From: Saccharopolyspora soli
GTDB lineage: Bacteria > Actinomycetota > Actinomycetes > Mycobacteriales > Pseudonocardiaceae
Assembly: GCF_022678645.1 (NCBI RefSeq)
Contig: NZ_JALBWV010000017.1
Location: forward strand, 1-64,000
Length of the DNA: 64,000 bases
Direction of reading: 5' to 3'
Shown: one piece after another, positions 26,819 through 33,974 of the stretch
Layout of the letters: every line of letters begins with the position of its first letter
Numbering within the stretch: the first letter of the stretch is position 1
The notes under the pieces: model-generated
Databases searched by the model: none
What the model was told of the DNA's origin: nothing
The model's input: the letters and a program-made list of their open reading frames with translations, nothing else
Made by a program: the position numbers and the translations under genes

Positions 26819-27732
26819 CGAGCCCATTCCGGTGTCCACGTCTTGGCATCGTGGTCGGGCTGCTTGGCGTGGAGGTAGTCGTTGAGCGCGCCGAGCGCCG
26901 GGTGCGGGTTGTCGCTGCGCCAGATCAGCGAGTGCGGGTAGACCGGTGTCGGGGCGTGCACGGCGATGCGTCGCAAGCCGTAGTCGGCGGGCCAGAGCAA
27001 CCGCGTCTGCTCGCCGACGAAAGTCGCGAGTGTCGAGGAGTCGGCGATCATGTCCAGCAGCGGCTCGATGCCGAAGTTGGGGCCGGTCGCGTCGATGGTG
27101 AGCCCGAACGCGGCGGCGAGCCCGTCGTAGTAGGCGGCCCACTCCGTACCGGTGACGATGCCTGGCATCCAAATCCGGTGCCCGGCGAGCTCGGCGGGCG
27201 TGACCGCACGGGCGGCGGCGAGTTCGTGGGTCGGTCCGGTGAGGAGCTGGATGGGCTCGTCGAGGACGCGGGCGGCCTCGACGTGGTCGGGGAGTTGCCG
27301 GGTGAGGGCGCGGAAGGACGCGTCGATCGTGCCGGTGCGGACGGCGGAAATCGCCGCGTCGGCATCGAAGAGGGTCACGACATCGAGTTCGGTCTCGGGA
27401 TGCGCGCGGTGGAAGTCGCGCAGCAGTCCTGCTGGTGCGAGCCGTCGACCGATCACGTCGACGCGCAGCGCACGGCGGCCGGGCCGCACGGAGGCGGCAG
27501 CCCGCTCTGCGGCTTCGAGGAGATTGCGGGCGTGGGGCAGGAACGCCTGCCCGTCGATGGTGAGTTGGGCTCCGCGCGCAGTGCGGGTGAACAGCCGCAC
27601 ACCGAGCTCCTTCTCCAGCCCGGCGATGCGCTTGGAGACGGCTTGCTGGGTGATCGACAGGTCGGCAGCGGCTTCCTGGAACTGACCCGCGTCGGCGGCG
27701 GCGACGAAGGTGCGCACAGCATCCAGATCCAC
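26815..27732 (-). CDS. LysR-family regulator
   Basis: LysR-type regulator of 305 aa. The HTH region (about residues 1-65; DADVRTF-like start, then ITQQAVSKRIAGLEKELGV and TARGAQLT) is followed by a periplasmic-binding-like sensor domain (about 90-290). GTG at 27732 gives the typical LysR N-terminus (first helix DLDAVRTF) and has AAGG upstream; GTG at 27753 is an alternative. It is convergent with the MFS gene and divergent from the exporter at 27861. Control of either neighbour is possible. Confidence 0.9.
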   Translation of the reverse strand: MDLDAVRTFVAAADAGQFQEAAADLSITQQAVSKRIAGLEKELGVRLFTRTARGAQLTIDGQAFLPHARNLLEAAERAAASVRPGRRALRVDVIGRRLAPAGLLRDFHRAHPETELDVVTLFDADAAISAVRTGTIDASFRALTRQLPDHVEAARVLDEPIQLLTGPTHELAAARAVTPAELAGHRIWMPGIVTGTEWAAYYDGLAAAFGLTIDATGPNFGIEPLLDMIADSSTLATFVGEQTRLLWPADYGLRRIAVHAPTPVYPHSLIWRSDNPHPALGALNDYLHAKQPDHDAKTWTPEWAR

Positions 27733-27860
27733 GCCGACTGACCTTAGCCGCACAACTGATCGTTGTGGCTCGCCGACTGATCGGTTGTTTGACCTGCTGG
27801 TGTGCTGCTCGCTTTGATATCGCTGGTCAACGTGGCGTTGTTCGGTTGAGGCGGGGTGCG

Positions 27861-29111
27861 GTGAGAAGGCGGTCGTTGGGGCGGCGGTTCGGGTGGCTCT
27901 GGTCGGCGTATGCGGTCAGCACTTTAGGTACGTTCTTGGCGTTCGACGCGTTCGCCTTGATCGCGATCCTGGTGCTGCACGCCGGGCCAGCCGAGGTGTC
28001 CGTGCTGGCGGCAGCGGGCATGGCGGTGGGGGCGGTGCTGGCGGTGCCGCTGGGGCCGTGGGTGGAGTTCCGCCGCAAGCGGCCGGTGATGGTCGCGATG
28101 GACCTGATCCGGTTCGCGGCGGTGCTGAGCGTTCCCGCCGCCTTCGCGCTCGGCTGGCTCAGCTTCGCCCAACTCCTGGTCGTGTCGATCATCGTCGGCG
28201 CGGCCGACATCGCTTTCAAGGCGGCCAGCGGCGCATGCCTGAAAGCGCTCGTCCGGCCGGAAGACCTGCTCATCGCCAACGGCCGGTTCGAGTCCACGAC
28301 GTGGACCGCCACCGCGCTCGGGCCGCCGCTCGGCGGGGCGCTGATCGGGTTGTTCGGTCCGGTGACCACCGTGGCGGCCAACGCGGTCAGCTATCTGCTC
28401 TCGGCAGCCGGGATCCGCGCGATCGGCGGGAATGAGCCGCATCCCGAGCGGGGCGCGCCACGACTTCGAGCCGGTGACCTGCTCGGAGCGTGGCGGTACA
28501 TCCTGACCCACCCGGCGCTGCGCCCGCTGTTCCTCAACACGATCCTGGTCAACGGCCTGATCATGGCGACGGCACCGCTGGTCGCCGTCCTCATGCTCGG
28601 CAGCCTCGGGTTCGCGCCCTGGCAGTATGGCCTCGCGTTCGGCGCCCCCTGCGTCGGCGGCCTCATCGGCGCACGACTGGCTCCCCGACTCGTCGCTCGG
28701 TTCGGACAGCACAAGGTCATGCTCGTCGCCGGGGCGCTGCGCTCCTGCTGGTCGCTCGGGTTGGCCTTCGTCAGCCCCGGCGCTGGCGGGCTGGTGCTCG
28801 TCATCGCCGTGCAACTCGGCTTGGTCACCTCGGTGGGCGTGTTCAACCCGGTGTTCGCCACCTACCGGCTCAACCGGATCGAAGCGGGCCGGATCGCCCG
28901 CACCCTGGCCGCGTGGTCGATCACCAGCAACGCGACCATCGCGGCACTGACTGCCCTGTGGGGATTGCTGGCCAGCATCACCAGCCCTCGCGCCGCGATC
29001 GCGATCGCCGGACTCGTCATCCTGGCCACCCCGCTCCTGCTCCGCCGAATCGACCGAACACCACAGCGCGAAGGGGATTTGGCCCATGATGCCCCCGCAA
29101 TTCGCCGCTGA
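27861..29111 (+). CDS. MFS exporter (macrolide-efflux/EntS-like)
   Basis: MFS protein of 416 aa with about 12 helices. The N-terminal half (RFGWLWSAYAVSTLG, then VLAVPLGPWVEFRRKRPVM) matches the MefA/EntS-type efflux group rather than sugar symporters. GTG at 27861 follows GAGGCGGGG; the frame stays open to 27765 without helical content. The C-terminal tail (RTPQREGDLAHDAPAIRR) is soluble. The substrate is unknown, and it lies divergent from the LysR gene. Confidence 0.85.
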   Translation: MRRRSLGRRFGWLWSAYAVSTLGTFLAFDAFALIAILVLHAGPAEVSVLAAAGMAVGAVLAVPLGPWVEFRRKRPVMVAMDLIRFAAVLSVPAAFALGWLSFAQLLVVSIIVGAADIAFKAASGACLKALVRPEDLLIANGRFESTTWTATALGPPLGGALIGLFGPVTTVAANAVSYLLSAAGIRAIGGNEPHPERGAPRLRAGDLLGAWRYILTHPALRPLFLNTILVNGLIMATAPLVAVLMLGSLGFAPWQYGLAFGAPCVGGLIGARLAPRLVARFGQHKVMLVAGALRSCWSLGLAFVSPGAGGLVLVIAVQLGLVTSVGVFNPVFATYRLNRIEAGRIARTLAAWSITSNATIAALTALWGLLASITSPRAAIAIAGLVILATPLLLRRIDRTPQREGDLAHDAPAIRR

Positions 29112-29132
29112 CGCCCGGAGGCCGCGGTGGCT

Positions 29133-29570
29133 TCAGCGAACTGCGGGCTGGACCGACGGGTTCGGATTCGTCGCGGCGGTGTTGGGCAGCGGTCGTTCGC
29201 GGAGCAGGAGCACGGCCGCCACGATCACGACCGCGCCCGTGGCCGCGTGGATGCCCAGTGCGGCGGCCATCGTGCCTCCATGGGTCAGGACGGCGATGGC
29301 GTCGCCGAACGGGATGATCGCGTCGGCGAGCATTACCCAGCCCAAGGCCCGCCGTTGGCGCAGCGCGAGCAGGATGAAGAGCACGATCGCGCAGACCAGG
29401 TCGCGAACGCCCTTGACGACGAAGTAGCCCGCCGCGTCGCCCTGCGGCCAGTTGGGGATGCCGAAGCCCGCCGCCGCTCCGTGCGGGTCGACCAGGAAAC
29501 GCACGCCGAACGAGACCACGAAGAGCCCGAGCAGGACGGTCAATCCGGTGTTGAAGCGCCGCAACGACAT
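29133..29570 (-). CDS. DUF4267-type small membrane protein
   Basis: A 145-aa protein with four predicted membrane helices (about residues 8-28, 48-68, 78-98 and 105-125) and a soluble Pro/Asn-rich tail. The pattern FGIPNWPQGDAAGYFVVKGVRD (in parts: FGIPNWPQGD, KGVRDL) matches the DUF4267 family, function unknown. ATG at 29570 lies 5 bases after GGAGG; a GTG directly upstream at 29573 is too close to the RBS. It is divergent from a TetR gene, which commonly controls such proteins. Confidence 0.85.
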   Translation of the reverse strand: MSLRRFNTGLTVLLGLFVVSFGVRFLVDPHGAAAGFGIPNWPQGDAAGYFVVKGVRDLVCAIVLFILLALRQRRALGWVMLADAIIPFGDAIAVLTHGGTMAAALGIHAATGAVVIVAAVLLLRERPLPNTAATNPNPSVQPAVR

Positions 29571-29602
29571 CACTACCTCCAGTTTCTAGCGCCGATCTGT
29601 GC

Positions 29603-29649
29603 GCTAGCGACGCTAGCAGTAGCGATGATTGGTTGTCTAGCAGTGCTAG
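29603..29649. promoter_or_regulatory. TetR operator region with repeated CTAGC half-sites
   Basis: Two palindromes lie between the divergent DUF4267 and TetR genes: GCTAGCGACGCTAGC at 29603-29617 and CTAGCAGTGCTAG at 29637-29649. Both are built from GCTAG half-sites and are AT-richer than the flanks. They are good candidates for autoregulatory TetR operators. Confidence 0.65.
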
Positions 29650-29658
29650 GATCCGCTC

Positions 29659-30228
29659 ATGTCTGTGAAAGAACGCAAGGAACGGGAGCGGGCCGAACGC
29701 CACCGGTTGATCATCGAGGCGGCGCGGGAGCTGGCCGAGGCTGAAGGCTGGGACGCGGTCACCACGCGGCGGTTGGCGGACCGGGTCGAATACAGCCAAC
29801 CGGTGCTGTACAGCCACTTCAACGGCAAGGACGCGATCGTCGCCGCGGTGGCCATCGAAGGCATCGGGGAACTCGCCGTCGAGCTCCGCCGGGCTCGCAC
29901 GAGTCGTCGTGCGCCCAAAGCCGCCCTGCGCGCGCTGGCCGACGCCTACCTGGGCTTCGCCCGGAACCGGCCTGCGCTCTACGAGGCGATGTTCGTGCGC
30001 CCCACCGACATCCCGTTCGGCACCGCGGATTCGCCCGCCGCGCTTCGGGAGGCGTTCGGTGAATTCCTCGCGGTGCTCGAACCGGTGGCCAGGGACCGCG
30101 ACCCGGAAACCCTCGCCGAAGTCTTCTGGAGCGCCCTGCACGGGTTGGCTGTCCTCACCCGCGCCGACCGACTCCGCACCAGCCACCACAAGGCCCGCCT
30201 CGACCTGCTGATCGACAGCCTCGGCTAG
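29659..30228 (+). CDS. TetR-family regulator
   Basis: TetR regulator of 189 aa with HTH at about residues 10-60 (REL, TTRRLADRVEYSQPVLYSHF, NGKDAIVAAV) and a helical ligand domain after it. ATG at 29659 follows the operator palindromes directly. It is divergent from the DUF4267 gene and probably represses it and itself. Confidence 0.92.
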   Translation: MSVKERKERERAERHRLIIEAARELAEAEGWDAVTTRRLADRVEYSQPVLYSHFNGKDAIVAAVAIEGIGELAVELRRARTSRRAPKAALRALADAYLGFARNRPALYEAMFVRPTDIPFGTADSPAALREAFGEFLAVLEPVARDRDPETLAEVFWSALHGLAVLTRADRLRTSHHKARLDLLIDSLG

Positions 30229-30264
30229 GTCGCCGGTACGCGACCGGCCCGGATGGACCGCCAG

Positions 30265-30310
30265 GTCGTGAGTGCTTGACCGGGTTGGAGCCCGCTTCCG
30301 CACTCACGAC
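30265..30310. repeat. Dispersed palindrome, family A (copy 3)
   Basis: Outer arms GTCGTGAGTGC and GCACTCACGAC with an inner ACCGGGTTGGAGCCCG segment. This copy is most similar to copy 1 at 14472. It lies between the TetR gene and the glycosyltransferase gene and ends 15 bases before the latter's start. Confidence 0.8.
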
Positions 30311-30325
30311 CCCATACTGGGCCAT

Positions 30326-31570
30326 GTGAGAGTTCTGATCATCGCTGCCGGGTCGCGTGGGGACGTCGCGCCGTATGTCGGGCTGGGGCAGCGGATTCGG
30401 GACGCCGGGCATTCGGTCGCGGTTGCCGCGCACCGGCCGTTCGGCGAGCTGGTGCGCGAGAACGGGTTGGAGTTCCGCGAGATTCCCGGCGAGCTGGCGG
30501 ATCTCGTCTCGCATGCACCTGACAGCAGCCTCTCGCCGAGGTTCATGGCACAGCGCATCAAGCAGACCACGCGCTACTTCACCGACGTCGGACGCGGTGT
30601 GCTGGATGTGGCCAAGCAGGGCGCTGACGTGCTGTTGCAATGCGGGACCGTGCCGTTCGGCTATCACGTCGCCAAGGGTTTGGGCATCCCGAGCATGGGT
30701 GTCTACCTGCAACCCATCGAACCTTCCGGGGACTTCCCGCCGATCCTGTTCCACACCGCGCGGTCCATCGGGCAGCGCGCGAACCGGACGTTGGGCCACA
30801 TGGCGTTGGCGTCGCTTTTCCCGCTCAACCGCGTGGTGAACGAATTGCGCGCGGAACTCAGGTTGCCGCGCATCGGCCCTCTGCAGACGTTGGCGGAGCA
30901 GCGGGTCGAGCGGTGGCCGATCTTCCACGGGTTCTCCCCGGCGGTTCTGCCACGCCCGGCCGACTGGCGGGACGGGCTGTCGGTGGTCGGGTACTGGTGG
31001 CCACCCAGCCAGGCGGATTGGTCACCGCCCCAGGAACTGGTGGATTTCTTGTCCGCCGGGCCGCCGCCGGTGTTCATCGGCTTCGGCAGCATGGCCGCCG
31101 GGCACGGGCAGCGGCTTTCCGCGTTGGTGGGTGCCGCCGTGCGCCATGCCGGGGTGCGGGCGGTCGTGCAGCGCGGTTGGGCCGGGCTTTCGGTTCCCGC
31201 CGACGACGTGCTCACCGTCGGAGAGGTGCCGCACGAGTGGCTGTTCCCGCAGGTGAGTGCGGTGGTGCAGCACGCGGGCGCAGGCACCACCGGGGCCGCG
31301 TTGCGGGCCGGAGTGCCGACCGTCGCGGTGCCGATGTTCGCCGATCAGCCGCTGTGGGCCTCGCGGATCGTCGCGCTCGGGGTGGGACCAGCACCGGTGC
31401 GGATGCAGCACTTGACGCCTGAGCGGCTCGGCGACGCGATCCGACAGGCGCTCGCCTGGCCGCGCTACCGGACGAACGCCGCGCGGCTGGCGGAGCGGAT
31501 TCGTGCCGAGGACGGCACGGCACCGGTAGTCGAGGCGCTGCACCGGCTTTCGACCGGAGAATCGGAGTGA
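30326..31570 (+). CDS. UDP-glucuronosyl/glycosyltransferase family (GT1)
   Basis: GT1 glycosyltransferase of 414 aa. The N-terminal acceptor domain starts with LIIAAGSRGDVAPYVGLG, and the donor domain has FIGFGSMAAGHG and the HAGAGTTGAALRAGVPT loop followed by MFADQPLWA. These are hallmarks of macrolide/sterol-type MGT enzymes that transfer a sugar from a nucleotide sugar to a small hydrophobic acceptor. GTG at 30326 is chosen by the family N-terminus; no strong RBS is seen. It stands alone, without sugar-biosynthesis genes, so a detoxifying role is as likely as a biosynthetic one. Confidence 0.9.
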   Translation: MRVLIIAAGSRGDVAPYVGLGQRIRDAGHSVAVAAHRPFGELVRENGLEFREIPGELADLVSHAPDSSLSPRFMAQRIKQTTRYFTDVGRGVLDVAKQGADVLLQCGTVPFGYHVAKGLGIPSMGVYLQPIEPSGDFPPILFHTARSIGQRANRTLGHMALASLFPLNRVVNELRAELRLPRIGPLQTLAEQRVERWPIFHGFSPAVLPRPADWRDGLSVVGYWWPPSQADWSPPQELVDFLSAGPPPVFIGFGSMAAGHGQRLSALVGAAVRHAGVRAVVQRGWAGLSVPADDVLTVGEVPHEWLFPQVSAVVQHAGAGTTGAALRAGVPTVAVPMFADQPLWASRIVALGVGPAPVRMQHLTPERLGDAIRQALAWPRYRTNAARLAERIRAEDGTAPVVEALHRLSTGESE

Positions 31571-31716
31571 TGAGCGGGCGCGGATATGTGCTCAACGGGC
31601 GCAATCGAATCTGCAAAGAGAGTGCGTGGCGTTTTGGGGCGGTGCGGGTAATGTTCCCCAATTCAGCCTCTTCCAGCCTGGGCAGCAATCTTCGCAGGGT
31701 GCGTGGCTCCCCAGGG

Positions 31717-31762
31717 GTCGTGAGTGGCGATGGCCGCTAGAACGACCATAGCCACTCACGAC
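31717..31762. repeat. Dispersed palindrome, family A (copy 4)
   Basis: Arms GTCGTGAGTGGC and GCCACTCACGAC with an inner ATGG...CCAT pair and CTAG near the loop. It resembles copies 2 and 6. Confidence 0.8.
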
Positions 31763-31901
31763 ACCTAGCCCGTGGTTACCGCGGGATCACGGTTGGAACA
31801 CGCCAATTCCCCCCGCCGTGACCTGCGGTTGCCCCGCGGGAGCGGTGTTGTCCGGCGAGTTATCGAGTTCCGTCGGATTGTGCACGCATGATAGTTCGCA
31901 G

Positions 31902-31915
31902 CTATCGAGCGATAG
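31902..31915. promoter_or_regulatory. Palindrome CTATCG-AG-CGATAG upstream of fds
   Basis: CTATCGAGCGATAG is a perfect 6+6 dyad 73 bases upstream of fdsG in the AT-richer part of the leader. It is a candidate operator for the formate dehydrogenase operon; no regulator gene lies next to it. Confidence 0.35.
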
Positions 31916-31987
31916 GCAGTTTCGCGTTGAACCAGCTCTCCCACGATGCAAATGTGGAGCGAATCTACACGTCGGAGTGGAGTCGTG

Positions 31988-32446
31988 ATGACGATCGCGG
32001 AGCAGGTGCGTGCTGTCGTTGAGACGCATCGGGGAGAGCGGGGGGCGCTGTTGCCCATCCTGCATCGCATCCAGGACGAGTTCGGGTACATCGATCCCGA
32101 GGTGGTGCCGGTGCTGGCCGCCGAGCTGAACATCTCCCGTGCTGACGTCCACGGCGTCATCACCTTCTACTCCGATTTCCGCTCCGATCCCGCGGGCACC
32201 AGCACCGTGCGCCTGTGCCGGGCGGAGGCGTGCCAGTCGGTGGGCGCGGAGAAGCTGGTCGAGGACGCGCAGCAGGTGTTCGGCATCAAGGTCGGCGAGA
32301 CCACCCCGGACCGGTCCGTGACGCTGGATCAGGTGTTCTGCCTGGGCAACTGCGCGCTCGGCCCCGCCGCGCAGATCAACAACAAGCTCTACGGGCGGGT
32401 CGACCGGAGCAGGCTCGTCGAGATCCTCGCGGAGGACAAAGCATGA
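31988..32446 (+). CDS. fdsG: NAD-dependent formate dehydrogenase gamma subunit
   Basis: NuoE-like subunit of 152 aa. Four cysteines for one [2Fe-2S] cluster lie in CRAEACQS and FCLGNCALGP (spacing CX4C and CX3C). The N-terminal helical part (LLPILHRIQDEFGYI) is typical. It passes electrons from FdsA to FdsB. ATG at 31988 is preceded by GGAG-type sequence; GTG at 31985 is equally possible. Its stop overlaps fdsB (ATGA). The whole group is the soluble cytoplasmic NAD-linked formate dehydrogenase that oxidises formate to CO2. Confidence 0.92.
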   Translation: MTIAEQVRAVVETHRGERGALLPILHRIQDEFGYIDPEVVPVLAAELNISRADVHGVITFYSDFRSDPAGTSTVRLCRAEACQSVGAEKLVEDAQQVFGIKVGETTPDRSVTLDQVFCLGNCALGPAAQINNKLYGRVDRSRLVEILAEDKA

Positions 32447-33972
32447 TCACCGTCTACGTTCCCGCCGACTCGGCCGCCTCCTCGGTCGGGGCCGACGAGG
32501 TCGCCGCCACCATCCAGCGCGAGACGAGCGAACCGGTCCGCGTCGTGCGCAACGGATCTCGCGGCATGCTGTGGCTTGAGCCACTGGTCGAGGTCGAGAC
32601 CGAGCGGGGCCGCGTCGGCTACGGCCCCGTCACCCCGGCCGCGGTGCCCGACCTGCTCGCCGCGGGCATGCTGCGGGGCGCGGACCACGAGCTGTGCCGA
32701 GGAGTTGTCGACGAACTGCCCTGGATGCGCGACCAGCACCGGCTGTGCTTCGCCAGGGTCGGTATCACCGACCCACTGTCCACAACGGACTACGAGGCCC
32801 ACGGTGGGATGGCCGGACTGCGCAAGGCGATCGAGCTCGACCCCGCCGACGTGGTCCAGGAGGTCACCGACTCCGGCCTGCGCGGTCGCGGCGGCGCGGG
32901 CTTCCCGGCGGGCATCAAGTGGAACACCGTCCGCAAGGAGGACGGCCCGCTGAAGTTCGTGTGCTGCAACGCGGACGAGGGCGACTCCGGCACCTTCGCC
33001 GACCGGATGCTGATGGAAGGCGACCCGTTCTGCCTCATCGAGGGCATGACGATCGCCGCGTACGCCGTTGGCGCGACCGAGGGTTACATCTACATCCGCT
33101 CCGAATATCCCGACGCGGTGAACACGATGCGCCGCGCCATCGACATCGCGTACGCGCACGGCTGGCTCGGCGAGAGCGTGCTCGGCGCTGGTTTCCAGTT
33201 CGACCTGCACGTCCGGGTGGGCGGCGGCGCGTACATCTGCGGCGAGGAAACCTCCATGCTGGAGAGCCTGGAGGGCAAGCGCGGAATGGTCCGCTCCAAG
33301 CCGCCGATCCCCGCGATCACGGGTCTGTTCGGCAAGCCGACCGTCGTCAACAACGTGCTCACACTGGCCAGCGTCCCGACGATCCTCGCCGAGGGTGCCA
33401 ATGCCTACGCGGACCTCGGCGTCGAACGCTCCCGCGGCACGCAGGTCTTCCAACTGGCCGGGAACATCGCACGCGGCGGGATCTTCGAGGCCGCGTTCGG
33501 CATCACGATCGAAGAGCTCGTCAACGGTTACGGCGGCGGCACCGCCTCCGGCAGGCCGGTGCGGGCCGTGCAGATCGGCGGGCCGCTCGGCTCGTACGTG
33601 TCGCCGTCGCAGTTCGACCTGCCGATGGACTACGAGGCGCTGGCGGCGGCTGACGCGATGCTCGGCCACGGCGGCATCGTGGTGTTCGACGACACCGTGG
33701 ACATGGCCGCGATGGCCCGCTTCGCCTTCGAATTCTGCGCCGAGGAGTCCTGCGGCAAGTGCACGCCGTGCCGCGTCGGCGCGGTGCGCGGCGTCGAGGT
33801 GATCGACAAGATCACCGGCGGCGAGGACCGCGACGGCAACTTGGCCCTGCTGGGCGACCTCTGCGAACTCATGACCGACGGCTCGCTGTGCGCGATGGGC
33901 GGCCTCACCCCGAACCCGGTGAAGAGTGCGCTCGCGCACTTCCCCGAAGACTTCCTGAAGGAGGCGAAGTAG
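32443..33972 (+). CDS. fdsB: NAD-dependent formate dehydrogenase beta subunit
   Basis: Fused NuoE-thioredoxin-like and NuoF-like subunit of 509 aa. After about 100 N-terminal residues, the FMN/NAD region shows GLRGRGGAGFPAGIKW, CNADEGDSGTF and GGGAYICGEETSM, and the C-terminal [4Fe-4S] site is ESCGKCTPCRVG with a distant Cys in SLCAMG. It reduces NAD+ with electrons from formate. ATG at 32443 overlaps fdsG, and fdsA starts 2 bases after its stop. Confidence 0.94.
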   Translation: MITVYVPADSAASSVGADEVAATIQRETSEPVRVVRNGSRGMLWLEPLVEVETERGRVGYGPVTPAAVPDLLAAGMLRGADHELCRGVVDELPWMRDQHRLCFARVGITDPLSTTDYEAHGGMAGLRKAIELDPADVVQEVTDSGLRGRGGAGFPAGIKWNTVRKEDGPLKFVCCNADEGDSGTFADRMLMEGDPFCLIEGMTIAAYAVGATEGYIYIRSEYPDAVNTMRRAIDIAYAHGWLGESVLGAGFQFDLHVRVGGGAYICGEETSMLESLEGKRGMVRSKPPIPAITGLFGKPTVVNNVLTLASVPTILAEGANAYADLGVERSRGTQVFQLAGNIARGGIFEAAFGITIEELVNGYGGGTASGRPVRAVQIGGPLGSYVSPSQFDLPMDYEALAAADAMLGHGGIVVFDDTVDMAAMARFAFEFCAEESCGKCTPCRVGAVRGVEVIDKITGGEDRDGNLALLGDLCELMTDGSLCAMGGLTPNPVKSALAHFPEDFLKEAK

Positions 33973-33974
33973 CG

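Larger units (their letters stand above)
31571..31987. other. Intergenic region upstream of fds operon
   Basis: About 420 bases without a gene. It holds palindrome family A copy 4 (31717-31762), a small palindrome (31902-31915) and a slightly AT-richer stretch around 31880-31970. No reading frame with family resemblance is seen. It probably carries the fds promoter. Confidence 0.6.
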